From assembly GCA_964304625.1 (NCBI GenBank), contig OZ199840.1:5146001-5210000 (forward strand): 64,000 nucleotides of DNA, read 5' to 3'. The position numbers and the translations under genes were made by a program. Shown in pieces: positions 48,727 through 61,200 of the stretch (position 1 is the first letter of the stretch; each line of letters opens with the position of its first letter). Under the pieces are notes generated by a model, which was not told where the DNA came from, made no database searches, and worked only from the letters and a program-made list of their open reading frames with translations. Source of the stretch: Kudoa neothunni. Its lineage: Eukaryota; Cnidaria.

Positions 48727-49197
48727 ATGACTAAGGACTCTGTTGAAATTGTAAATGATGAGGAATGTTTGAAAAATACATCTACTGAAAATATCCCCAA
48801 AAAGAGTGATAAAAAAAATATTTCATTTTACATTAATTTTTTTATTCAGTTGAAGTCACACTCAAATCAGTTGGAAGCACTCCCGCACTTACAAAATCCA
48901 AATGGAAGGTGGAACCTTCAAAAAATATCTCATATATTATTGATTTCATAAAAAATGTCTCAAGTCAGATACACAGGATTCTCTTGTATTAGATTTCTGT
49001 TAGATTTTTGTTTTTAAATTGTTTAGTTCATCTATGCGAAGCAAACGTTTGCATTGCAACCTGATCGATGTCTATCGGATATTGTTCAAGTGAGAATTAA
49101 AAATGTTTTTTATTTGTATTGTTTTATTTAGTGTTACGGCTCTCCCGCCGACGGAAAACTCACTTTACATTATTGTTACACTCCCGCTTGGGGTTAA
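48727..49197 (+). CDS. ATG12: Autophagy ubiquitin-like protein ATG12
   Basis: ATG12 is joined through its C-terminal Gly to ATG5; the conjugate with ATG16L promotes LC3/ATG8 lipidation on forming autophagosomes. Exons: 48727-48805, 48850-48956, 49027-49089 and 49132-49197. Introns are 44, 70 and 42 bases. After an acidic N-terminus the ubiquitin fold starts KIEVTLKSVGSTPALTKSKW (human [20 protein letters not shown]), then ISYIIDFIK, then FIYAKQTFALQPD (human FIYVNQSFAPSPD), and ends CYGSPADGKLTLHYC with YTPAWG, keeping the terminal Trp-Gly needed for conjugation. Between DFIKN and FIYAK about ten residues found in human ATG12 are missing. A cryptic exon in the 70-base intron is possible. Confidence 0.9.
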
Positions 49198-50197
49198 AAT
49201 TACCTATCTTTTTCTATTTTGCAGTCTTATTTTATTCAAACAATAAAACATTAATTGCATATACATAAGATTTAACAATCTATTTTTATATACATTAATT
49301 TAAAAGTTATTTGTTCTAATAAGTCTTAAATTTTAGTTCTTCATTATTTAAGTGAAGTGAATATCCCTAACTTATTCACCAAGAAAATGTTTTCAACTTA
49401 TAGTTGATTTAAAAAAAGTGGATTGAATGAAGCATTCCTAATAATCGACTCAAAAAATTCAATAATCGTTTTTTGTTTTCATTTTAATATCATATATAAA
49501 AATGAAAATATTTCTAAAATGTGAGATAAAAAAGGGGCCGAGGTTAGTGTCACATTAAATTTTAATCAAAAATGTTGTTTGTATGCGCGTATTTTGATTT
49601 TTTAATTCCTTCGACTCCTACTCACTCACAAGGTGTGTATAGATTTAATTATTTCTCACCACTATGAGCGAAGCATTAGATCGCAAATAATAAATTTACG
49701 GTCAAAACTGTCCAAATCTGAATAAAATTTTTCGGACTAGCATGCATTTTCATTAAAAGGTTGAATGTTAAAGTCCAGAGCAACTGTGTGACGTGCCAAC
49801 AAGTATTATCTTGATCTAATCCTCGGCTATGCGTAGTTTATTCCCTTAGATCAATAATTAGAAAAATATTTTTAATATTTATAGTGTTCATTTTATTTGT
49901 GAAATGATATAATTCATCTACGACAATACGGAAGTTAGGAAATTGAACGTGCTTTTGTATAGAAATAATTGAATAATAAATTTACGGTATAATTTTTAAG
50001 TAATTTGGCAAACTATGAAATTTAAATCCGATTCAATAATTTCTATAACCCTACATTGATTATTATTCGGAGTTTGCATATTATCTAACAACATTAGATG
50101 GTGAGTTGGATTTTTAATCACACCATGTAAATATATTTTAATTTATCGAAATTAATATATATCATATGAAGTGTAAATACTGATTTATTATATTATA
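49198..50197. other. A+T-rich intergenic DNA
   Basis: No gene recognised. The block AATAATAAATTTACGGT occurs twice (near 49686 and 49972), a short direct repeat. Confidence 0.45.
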
Positions 50198-51652
50198 GGG
50201 TTTCTCATTTATGCTTAGCATCCTTGCAATTTAAGTTTAGCGTATTCGTGTTTAGTCTATAAATTTGTCTGAATGTGTAGAAATCAAGAACCAGAGATAA
50301 CAAACAAAAATGTATTATATTTATTCCAATAAACACAATAAAATTATTATTATTATTATTAATTATTATTATAGAATTTCTTCACCTCTAGAAGACCTGA
50401 TGATGTAATCCAATATATTGCGATAGAAACCGCCAAACTGTTTGGATGTGATATCTTGAAAACACTCTTTTATCTCATTTTCAGTTCGTTTTCATTTTGA
50501 CATTGCCTGGGGATATCTAGATATTTCCAAACAGAGAATACGTTCTCGGTTGGATTCAGGAATGGATTACACGGAGGTAAATATCTTATCGTGAATTTTT
50601 TTTTGAAGATTTAATTCTTTTAGTCCCTTATAACGATGAATTTTCGCGTTGTCTATAAAAAAACAGGATTATCAATATCACTTGATACATAGCTGGATGT
50701 TAGTTCCTGTAGACAAATTTTAAAATTCTCACCTGAAACCGCTCGCCCGCTCGTTTATCTTACTATACATGATATCTTTTTTGTTGATTGCAGCAACTTA
50801 AGATATGTTTCTGCTTCTTGGTGCTGAAACAAAACAATATGCAGAAGTTCCTCTCAAAGAGTGATCTTTTTTAGGTCTTATATCCACTAAAAAAACCGAC
50901 TTCGTGAGGAAATACAATACTTTCATGTGGTACATTGGTTTCTAAGTCTCTGATCATCTCAGTATATTCAATTCTCTTTTGAATCGTCGCCTCACAATTT
51001 CTTCTTTGGGGGACCCTCACAAGGGATTTTAAAATGTAATAAAATTTGCCGATTACTCAATCTATCATGCTTAGAGGCACTGTTATTTCAAACTACTCAC
51101 TAATTTTTTGTTTAAGTTCTTTCAACGTAATTTGAGAGTTATCGTCCATCCACCTAATAATTTTTTTACTTCTGATCAGGAGAGAGAAGTGAAAGTCTTT
51201 TCTCGCCTCTAGATTTTGCATCTAGCGTTCCTGAATTGCGAAACTTTGGTAATATGGGTCAAACAAGAAGTCTTGGTAGATGTATTTGGAAGAAATGAAG
51301 TGTCACTTCCTCCACTTAAAAAAGGATTATACATATATTCCATTAAATCAAAAGAGATTGTTTTTCGCAGCATTATTTTTTCTTGTTGTGTTGGTGTATT
51401 TGAAATTTCACTATCATCGATATGGAACTCACAGATTCTACGATATGATCTCTGTTATTAGGATTAATCTATTGAATTCAATCTCCGAATATTATAAAAA
51501 TATTTTAATAAATAAAGTTTTTTAACAAACGTGATATATGAAACAACTTGAATACTACTGTGGAGGTGCTGAGATCAATTACAAATGTGCCGGGACTAAA
51601 TGCAATAATACTGAGATTTAATGTTAAAGTGCCGAGAATAAATTAGAAACCC
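50198..51652 (-). mobile_element. Tc1/mariner-IS630 transposon, full length but decayed
   Basis: The element starts GGGTTTCTCATTTAT (50198) and ends with the inverse ATAAATTAGAAACCC (51652). It is flanked by TA on both sides (50196-50197 and 51653-51654), the target duplication of this superfamily. Minus-strand transposase pieces include VIGKFYYILKSLVRVPQRRN, a catalytic block HEVGFF (LDEVGF type), and PFLNPTENVFSVWK, the PFLNPIE hallmark. Several stops and frame changes interrupt it. The copy at 58289-63120 is its close relative. Confidence 0.85.
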
Positions 51653-52193
51653 TATATTTTTATAATTGTGTATTTTTTTAATTTTTAATAAAATAAAATC
51701 TTTCTTTATCAATTATAAATTATGCTGTATTATTTATTAATAATATTTTATAATGTTGCTTTTAAATAATAGGAAAAAAATTATTCCAATTAATATTATC
51801 ATGCTAAATATCGTAAAATATATAAATTAAAAGATATAAAACTAGACGGATATAATCATATAAGGTATAATGAACATGGTATACAATTTTACCAATATTT
51901 TGCTGTAATATTGGTTACAAAATTTAAAAATCATAAATAAATTTTGTTAAATAACTTTTAATATATTAAAATTATAACTATTATTCAAAAATTTTTTAAC
52001 TCCCAATGTGCGTTTAAATTTTAAATGAATATTAAAATATAAATTTGAACATGGTTATTTTTTGTAATAAATCTTTTATATTTTTGCTATTGTATATCTC
52101 AATATAAAACATATATATATATATATATATATTATTAGAATATTATTTGTTAGTTGTTCACTCCAAATCACATAAAATAAGATTTATAAAATA

Positions 52194-52429
52194 CAGTCGG
52201 CAACCGATTTTACGCATTGTGGATTTTACGCCTTTTTTAAAAAAACAACAGTGGTCCTCACATTAAATGTATATATTTAAGGCTAATTGTAATTAATACG
52301 CCCCATTTTATACAGATAAAATCTTCATTTAATGTCAAATAATGACAAGGTACCTAAATTCCGTAGTGACCGATTTTACGTACGTTTTTTCCAGTCCTCC
52401 GAGGATTACGTAAAATCGGATACCCACTG
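52194..52429. mobile_element. Tigger/pogo-like MITE
   Basis: CAGTCGGCAACCGATTTTACG opens the element at 52194. The right end, ending at 52429, reads CAGTGGGTATCCGATTTTACG on the opposite strand. TA flanks both ends (52192-52193; 52430-52431). At 236 bases with no coding capacity it is a non-autonomous element. The CAGTCGGC start and TA target fit the pogo/Tigger group. It lies just past the stop codon of the mucin gene. Confidence 0.85.
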
Positions 52430-52537
52430 TATTAGCCATAATATTTCATAATAAATTATTAACGCTGGATGACATTTTACCCCGAAAAGAAAATCAATAA
52501 TTCAATGAATACACTCATCTCTTTGATTACAGAATGG

Positions 52538-55500
52538 TTAATAATTTTTGTTTTTTTTAACCGCCGTTCCGATAATTAACCCTGAGAGGATAAGCACTAA
52601 TGTGCCTGTAACAGCAATCATACCAAAAGCTACATTTCGATATGTATAGTAGTCATCAGCATTTGGGTCTCTGTTAAAATAATTAATAATTATCGCTAAA
52701 ATGATTTAATACAAGCAATATGTTTGGTTGTATAGCCATAACCGATGCTGACTACTTTTACAGTAATTCTCGTCTCCTGTATAACTTGTACAAGATGTGC
52801 CATCGCCAACATAATTTGGCTCGCATATGCAACTATAGGAACCATTGGTATTGACACAAATGGCATGTTCATGACATGAGTTTTCCATTTCGCATTCATT
52901 TATGTCTGTAGATTATTAATTAATTCAAGTGGGAAAAATTACCTTCAATCTCGCCCAAATCCATCACGGATATCACTATATCTGAACCAAACGTGAAGTT
53001 TTTGACAGCTGTAAGATTTATTTCATTTGTCAATGTTTTCCAGCCGTTTAATATGTTTTCACTGACACTTGTGAATTTATACTCGGCAAAAATGGTATTG
53101 GGACTATGATAGTTGATTTACGCACAAAGTAAATTATTTTATTACCCAACCAAGGTAGCATTTACGGATATAATGTGTGGGTAGAATACAAATAAAGGAT
53201 GTATCTATTCTTTAATTAATTTAAATTAATTTAACGAAGTACCATGTCAAGAAAGGCATTTTCTAGTGATTCTTCGTCTAATTAAAAAATAAATTAGTCG
53301 TTACCATTGAAATTAACCTGGATCATTTGGTACAATAATATAACTATTCCTTGTCAACGAATCATTCAACTCCAAAATCCACAATTGGCCAAATGTTGCA
53401 ATTACTAAAATGATGATTATTATGTGCTCAACAACATAAAAAAGTAATAGTATATCATTAAAAAATATTGGATAATTAAAATGATCTAGGAATTCAATTA
53501 AACATTCGTATTGGATCATGTAAGATAAAAAAATTTATATTACCATAGCAAATATTGTTAAAAATTCCCACATTGGGTCTCATGTAAAATTTGCATTCTT
53601 TTGTATTTCGAGTAGTTACAAACGGAGATATATTTTTTACTTGTTGATCTAATTGAGTAAATTTATACAAATGGAAAAATGTAAGGTTACAATTAGTGAT
53701 ATTAACACTCAGTATGAGTTGGGAATCATCAAAAATATTGTTTACTAATGATTTTGCAATTTTATCGATGGAGGGAACGGGGCTATAGAGTTCGGCGAAA
53801 ATATAAATGGTGACGTTTAGAATTCCATTTCCTTCTCTATAAAAATATTATAATAAATAATTAATAATATAACAATATACAATATGTTGTTTACACTTGA
53901 GCAAATCGAATAAAAGGTTGGGTCAAAAAGTGTAATCACCTTTGAATTCAAATAATTAAAATTCATAATTTCTAATTTAATATACAAAGTCATTAAAATT
54001 ATCCATTAATTGGGAAGACATTGCTTTTGTTGAATTCTTATTTATGGATCCTGTAATATCCTTGGTGGATATTAAACATTTGAGAGGAATATAATCTACA
54101 AAACGATAAATACAATAATTAAGTATATGCTTACCACCTCCGTTATTACAATCGTTTCCTCCTGGTACATAATTGCATAAACACCCTGGCTCATGTATTA
54201 AACACTCTAGTGGAGGACATAAATCTATTCATTATATAAAATAAACAACGATTAATTAATCATAACCATGTAAAACTATGGGCGCTGAAAAAGTTGCGGT
54301 GGCATCAATGACAGAATCAATAAAAATGATATCGCTTGGAGTCGTTAGAATTGAAATTGGGGTGCTCATTGATGAGTAAGAGGTGAGTGCTGATACAGGT
54401 GTTGTAGTAAAGAATGTTGAGAATGTAGTTCCGGTTATATCTGATAAGAAACTGCTATCAATGGTAGTTGTTGGTTCAGCTGTAGTCGACATATTTGTAG
54501 TTATGGTAGAAGATTTAATAATAGTTGTTGTAGCAATGGTATCTTCATTGGATTCCAGGGTTGGAGTTGGCGTAACAGTTATCGTTGTAGTGACAGTTAT
54601 AGAGACAGAGGTAGTCACAAAAATCACAGTGGTCGAAGTCAAGGGAACAACAGATGGTGAAGAAGAAAAAATTGTTAACGTGGTAGTGAGAGTAGTGACT
54701 AATGTTCCAGAGGTTGCACTATCCACAGAAGTAATAATAGTTTTATCAGTTGGCGACGTGGATGATGTCGAGGTCGGAAGAAACGATGTGATGGTTAATA
54801 TTAAAGTACTGGTTATTATAGTTGGTTTCTCAGTTGTTAGCACAGAAGTTGTTTCATACGATGTAATAACATCTGTCGTTGTTTCAAGCATATTTGTGGT
54901 AGTATATGTTGACACTATCGTTTTAGTTGTAGTTACAGTAACTGTAATTATACTAGCCATCGATGTTGCAGAAGTAGCATCCGTTGTTGTTTCAAGCATA
55001 TTTGTGGTAGTATATGTTGACACTATCGTTTTAGTTGTAGTTACAATGACTGTAATTATACTAGCCATCGAAGTTGCAGAAGTAGCATCCGTTGTTTCAA
55101 GCATATTTGTGGTAGTATATGTTGACACTATCGTTTTAGTTGTAGTTACAATGACTGTAATTATACTAGCCATCGAAGTTGCAGAAGTAGCATCCGTTGT
55201 TGTTTCAAAAGACATTATTGTTTCTGTATTATAAGTGGTTGTAGAAATAGCATCAGTAATTGTCTCAGTCCCTCCTGATGAAATAGTAGTAATTGTTCTC
55301 TCGGTAGTTTCAGTTTTACTTGCTGAATCAGTGGATTCTTCTGTAACTGTCGTAACAGTGGGTTTAATGGTAGATGTTAAAACTGAATCAGATGTAGTAT
55401 CGGCCACAATGGCGGTCCTAGTTGTTTCTGTTATAACCGTAGTTTCAGTAATTGTATTAGTTTTTGTCTCTGTAGCAGTAGTAGTTACGGTTATTCCAGT

Positions 55501-56724
55501 ATTTCCGGCTGTAACCGTATTTGTAATGGTAGAAGTTGTGGTCACATATGTTGTACTTTTTGTTGTCGCTATCGTTTCAGTGTTTGTAATGGTAGTAGTT
55601 GATGTAGTAGTTCTTACATCGGTGGCAGTAATTGTCTCGGTAGTAGTAATGGTTATTGTAGTTTCGGAATTTTCAGCTGTAAATGTTGTAACAGTCTTAA
55701 CAATAGTAGATGTTGTAATCGTACGAGTTAAAGTTTCGGTTGTAGCTGCGGTTTCAGAGAGTGATGTAGATGTCTTGGTGTTTGTATCAGTAGCTGTAGT
55801 TGTATCTGTTTTGTCAATCGTTTTAGTAGAAGTTACTGTTATAGTTGTGGTCACAGTCGTTATAGCTGTGTCTGAAGTAGTAATTACTCCAGTAATATCT
55901 GTTATGGCCGCTATTTGAGGAGTTGTAAGAGTTGTTTCCGTTATTGCTGTTTTCTCTGTAGATACCGACTTAGGAATTGGTTCAGTTGACGCAGTTATAT
56001 GAGTGGTGGTACTGGTAGAGGTTGTTGTTGCAGGAGATATAGTTCTTGTTGTAACTACCGTTATAATAGTTTCCGTTACAGTATTAATTGTAGTTGCCTC
56101 AGTAGTTTCAGTTCTAGGGGGTGTTTCAATCATTTCTGTAGAGGTAAATGCCTCAGCAGTGGTAGAGGTCACAGGGATAGTAGTTCTGGTTTCAGTATTT
56201 GTTGCTTCATAGGCAGGAGTTGTTGTTTTTGGATCTGTTGTATCAGTCGAAGTAGTTGTTTTAGTAGTAGGCGTTGTTGACGTTGTTTCTGAAGATTGCG
56301 TACCGGGGCTTTTAGACGTACTAGTGTTTCTTACTTTTATCTTTGTCTCAATTTTTATTATTGTTGAGTTGTCGTCATCATCTCCGCCATCCTTAGGAAT
56401 CAACGATTCGGTTGGACTATTTGAAATTTCTAGTCCAGCTAGATTCCAACTATTAGAATATAAATTCTCATATTCCACCTCTTTGGAGGAATCAAATAGG
56501 TTGACCTGAATCAAATTTTTCCCAGCTGAATTATCACTTATATTAATGGTTGTTTCTTTTGAATTCAATGATACAGCCGATATACCATCAATTAGGGGCA
56601 TTATTACAAAAACTCCGGGTATACGTAAATTAACCGTATATAATGACGGTAGCAGGCTTAGCAAGATTTTGTTTGTTAATAATTGGTAATTTACAAAGTA
56701 TGATCCAGTGTTTATTCCTCTCAT
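52538..56724 (-). CDS. Thr-rich membrane mucin with SEA-like and EGF domains
   Basis: A large exon (54256-56724) encodes about 820 residues. It starts with a non-repetitive region of about 130 residues containing RIPGVFVIMPLIDGISAV, then a Thr/Ser/Val-rich region with almost no other side chains, expected to be heavily O-glycosylated. Smaller exons follow in phase. One is Cys-rich (DLCPPLECLIHEPGCLC, near 54225). Two segments look like SEA domains (ILNVTIYIFAELYSPVPSID, near 53810; NTIFAEYKFTSVSENILNGW, near 53100). A calcium-binding EGF domain (DINECEMENSCHEHAIC, then NTNGSYSCICEPNYVGDG) lies at about 52780-52905. The last exon holds one transmembrane helix (FGMIAVTGTLVLILSGLIIG) and a short basic tail (KKNKNY). 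This is the plan of transmembrane mucins. The signal peptide lies upstream of 56724 and was not found. Confidence 0.8.
54881..55196 (-). repeat. Three tandem units in the mucin domain
   Basis: Three units of about 105-108 bases begin near 54881, 54989 and 55094. They encode nearly identical stretches containing SMASIITV, TTTKTIVSTYTTTNMLET and TDATSAT. Near-identity at DNA level shows recent duplication or homogenisation; the rest of the domain is only loosely repetitive. Confidence 0.9.
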
Positions 56725-58288
56725 AATGTGACATATTTTTATAAGTCCAAATAGTATCTTAATTAATGATTTTTGTCCTAAATAATAATTATCATTAGAT
56801 TAACCGCGGAAACATAAATACTTTTTTTATTCAGTATGATGAAAAATATGTTCATCGTTTGTTGGGCATTGAACATAAACTTTATTTCTAGAGTATATAT
56901 TCTAAATACTTATCGTCTTTATTATTTATCATCTATTTATGAATAAAAAAATTTTTTACCTTATTTTTATGTGGGTGTGTAAATTGTAGGTTCAGTAATT
57001 GTCGATCGTAGGTTTTAATCAATTTTGTTTGTCTTTAATCCCCAATGCAATAAAATCGTAAACCCCCCATGCGTTAAAATTATGCACTAATTTATCACAA
57101 AAATGATTTTGTATCGGGTTTTAATAATTTTTGCACATTGAACCAATTTAACAAATAATACTGAATGAAAAGCAATGAGATTGAAGCTATTTTAAAGAAA
57201 AAAGCTCTTGGCATATGTATATAAGACCATATTATTATTAATATATTAAGATCAAACTCAAAATTAGAATTGTTTAAATTATTTTTTTAAACCATGGTGA
57301 ATATATTTGTTTCGCAACGACTGAATAAACAAAAATAGTATAATAAAATATTTGGTGATCCCAGGAGAGTTCTTAATAAGACAATTTTAGAACATTGATT
57401 TTTAAATCACAAATTGACCATATTATTTGAACAAATATTTTATTTCCAGTTGACCTTAACCGTTATAGATAAAATTTAAATTAGATTATTTGTCTCGAAA
57501 ATTTTTTGAAAAGGCTTAATATTCCAAAATAAAATGATATTGGTCAAGATGGATAAATAAATCACATATTCAAATTATATTATTACTTTAATGAAACCAA
57601 TGAAATTTTAAACAAACTAATCTATAAAATTATACTATTGTAAAATTATGCAATATTTTGTACTTGTTCTATCCTCTAATGTGGAGTAAGTGTCGTATGA
57701 AATGGCTTTGTTATAGTTATATGAATGAATCAGTATTTATATAAAAATATCGTCAATCTAATGATTATTTGATGTGGATAATAAACGAATAACAATATAA
57801 AATCATTTGTGACAATGAATTATTTAAAAGTGGGCACCGATTAACATAAATCCATTTGATACCAATGTAATGCTAATTTATTATTACAATAAAAGAACAT
57901 CAAGATTAGGGAAAATTCGGAAATATATTGAAAATTGACAATATGTTCTCCAAAAAGGTATAGATTGAAAAAAAAATCTAACAAATAAAAATTTTGGTTT
58001 CCCAAATAATTTTATATGCCAGTTAATGTAAATAAAATATTGGTATAACTTATTAATAAATAATTATTTAATTTTATTATGAGAACATTTGCATGGAATG
58101 ATAAACTTTCTTTCGATTCATATATTAATTTAAATACAGGATTAATATTTTTATATATTAATATCATTATTTGTTGATTTTTATATTTTTTATGGTCGAC
58201 AAAATAATGATATTGTTTTTAAATCACTATCAAAATCTTTTTCAATAATCCATCCATGTAAAATTGTGATTCACATTCTTTATTAATA
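56725..58288. other. A+T-rich upstream flank of the mucin gene
   Basis: The promoter and signal-peptide exon of the mucin should be here. One minus-strand start near 56858 (MNIFFIILNKK) is hydrophobic, but its join to the large exon was not established. Confidence 0.35.
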
Positions 58289-61200
58289 GGGTTTCTCACT
58301 TAGACACAGCCAGCACTTCTGTATTTAATTTCGGCGCGCTGCAATTTAAATTTGGCTTATTCGTGTTTAATTAATAAAGATTACGTGAGTGTGTAAAAAT
58401 CATAAACTCGAGAATAAAACAAAAATATTTTAAATACACTGCTATTAACTTTTATGAAACTATTATTATTCTAGAATAACTTCACCCCCAGAAGACCTAA
58501 TGATGTAACCCAACATTTTGCGATAGACACCGTCACAATGCTGGGATGTGATTTCTTGAAAACACTATTTTATCGCATTCTTCAACTCGTTTTCTTTTTT
58601 AAATTTTCTGCCAATAACTATGTTTTACCAGAGAATACATACTTAATCGAATTCAGGTATGGACTATAACTATAAGGAGGTGAATATCGTATCGTGAAAT
58701 TTTTTTGAAGATTGAGATATTTTAGCATTGTTTAAACGTCGAAGGACCGTGAGTCGAAAAATTCAATATGTGCCCATGGGGGTCATTTTTGACACTACAA
58801 TTATTTTCTTATTTTATTGCGCAATTGACCCAAAAAGTTATCCTTCTAATAATTATTCATAACGCAGCTATATTAGCCGTTTAAAAGTTTGCAGTAGAGA
58901 GAATAAAAATGCAAAAAATGTAATCCATCCATCGATTAAATATTATAAACATCTACGTCAAAATGCATGTTATTGTAGATCTCGATATATTTTCTATTGT
59001 GTTTACAATGTTGAAAGTTTCTGGGAATACAATAACTGTATTCAATCAAATATATATACAATAAATGCATATAAGCGACCGGGCATGATATCAGACATGG
59101 TTTCCAGAAAACGTCGTTCATCACAAAATTGAAGGTAGGATTAAGTCTGGATCACGATTGTAAATATTTGAGTATGTTTATACATTCAAAATAAACAATT
59201 TAAGTATGAAAAATTTAAATTAGTTTCAGTTTAAAATAAATAATATTAGTTTGGGGATTTTATTCAAGAGAGAAATTTTTCCAAAAATGACATTCAATCG
59301 ATTTCTAAACTATATGTTTGACAATAATCAAAGTTTTTTTGGATTCTATGTGATGAGCAAGTAGGTCTCTTGCAGTTATAACAACGTGTATTGGTTTTTC
59401 GTGAACAAAGTACACATCGTGATCTTCTGCACGGACCAATCATTTCTGCCGAACTAGACGTTTCCCCACTATCGATACATTTATTAAATAGTTCGAAACT
59501 ATATTTCAAATTCAAGCGATAATGGTTCTTGAATGTCCGACGCAATATAACATTCGGTTTAATCAGTTCAATGCATAACTCTCTAGGAAAATTTTAGCGC
59601 CTTCTACAATCATTGGATCATTGGCTCTCCAACCAGGAAACTTCGATGTCCATATAATGCACGCATTCAGTGCTGCGATATCAATGAGATTCATCAACAT
59701 ACGAAAAGGCTATCTCCTCGTTGCTCTTGAACAACTACAAAATTTAGTCATGCGATCTCCATTGTCAACACCGCCCTTCGTTCTGTTATAGTGTTGAATC
59801 ATTTCCGGTCGCTTTCTTTCACCCGATTCGATAGCATTGTCGTTTATTTCGGTAGATAGTAAAAAACGTCACGATTTTTTTGGGAACATAGGACATCATC
59901 GTTATGTCATTATAGAAACAAAAAGTTGACGACAGTTCAACTTGGTTCGTCTTCTTTAGCAAATGCTCCGGAATATATCGATTGTTGCGTCTATTAGTTC
60001 CCGTTAACGTGACATTGTTTTGTAACAAAAAAGTAGCTAGAGGAATCGTTGTAAAAAAGTTGTCTGTTGTAACACCGCGACCAGAACTGTAATATGGTTG
60101 GATCAACTCCTTGACAACGCTTTCACCTAGTTTTACGTCTTTAACACCACCAATCTTTCCAGTTTACGGTTGGATGTTAAGCAAATACGATGTTTTAACA
60201 TCGGCGGCAGCCCACAACTTCATCCCATAGCGTTCTTGTTTGTTCTTGATATAGACTCTGAAATGCCACCATCCTTTCATCAACAGTAATGTGGGGCCAG
60301 GAGAGTAATTCTGACCAAAATAATTATTTATTTCGGTAAATACTTCTCGAATGGGCCCAAATTTATTATCCAACAAATTAAAACGATCTTGTCTGGTATG
60401 CTTATCGTCGAATCGAATTAATCCATATATGTGGGTAAAACGATTTCGGGACATTACCAACGAAAAGAAATATTACTTGAAAAGTGGGTTGGTGTCCCAA
60501 ATGTTTTTGAACGACACTTTTGATCCATTACATCTTCCAGCTACGATTAGTATTCCCAAACGAGATTTCAACTCTTCCATCATTTTTTTTCATTGTTATA
60601 TCTTGCATTCGATTCACATTATTTATTAGTGTAAGATAAAACATTCTCAAGGATGGAATCAGAAAAAAAGAGACTAAAGCATTCAGGAATGTTTTGGACA
60701 TTTGTAGAATCACCAGAATTTTGAAAATCCTGTTCACTGTCGTACTCAGAATCGCAGTTTGATTCGAACTCTTCTATTATATCTTCATAATATGATACGT
60801 CTGACAATTCACCTTCAAATTTGAGATCGCCATCGAAAGTTTCATCAATTACGACATTGTCGTCAATCAAGTTATTGATATTGTTATCAAACGGTTTTTC
60901 TAAATATACACTTGTTTGTAAATTAATTAACTAAAAGTGAATAATATGCTTTGGTTAATCCTAAGGTTTAAAACAAGTGTAGCCGGTAAATCCTGATTTA
61001 ATCTTATGATGTCATCGTAATCCTTCGATAGGGAAAAGGAAAACCCAAAATTAAAGCATTTCTTCAATGTTTAATTTATATTTATGGTTTTAATTTTGAG
61101 TTGTTTATTGTTATCTTTTAATAATTATAATACTAAGTTGAAATATGAAGTATGGAGAGCATGTGCTCAATTATACTAACATTTTTTCTCAGATATATTC

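Noticed and set aside
49686-49990. Direct repeat AATAATAAATTTACGGT as a transposon end
   Set aside because: Too short and A+T-rich, with no other structural support.
51216-51525. Overlapping plus-strand frames of 81 codons
   Set aside because: Antisense to the Tc1/IS630 transposase remnant.
54383-56280. Long plus-strand open frames rich in Val opposite the mucin
   Set aside because: They are antisense shadows of the Thr-rich repeats (ACN codons read as GTN), with no splice structure or known domain.
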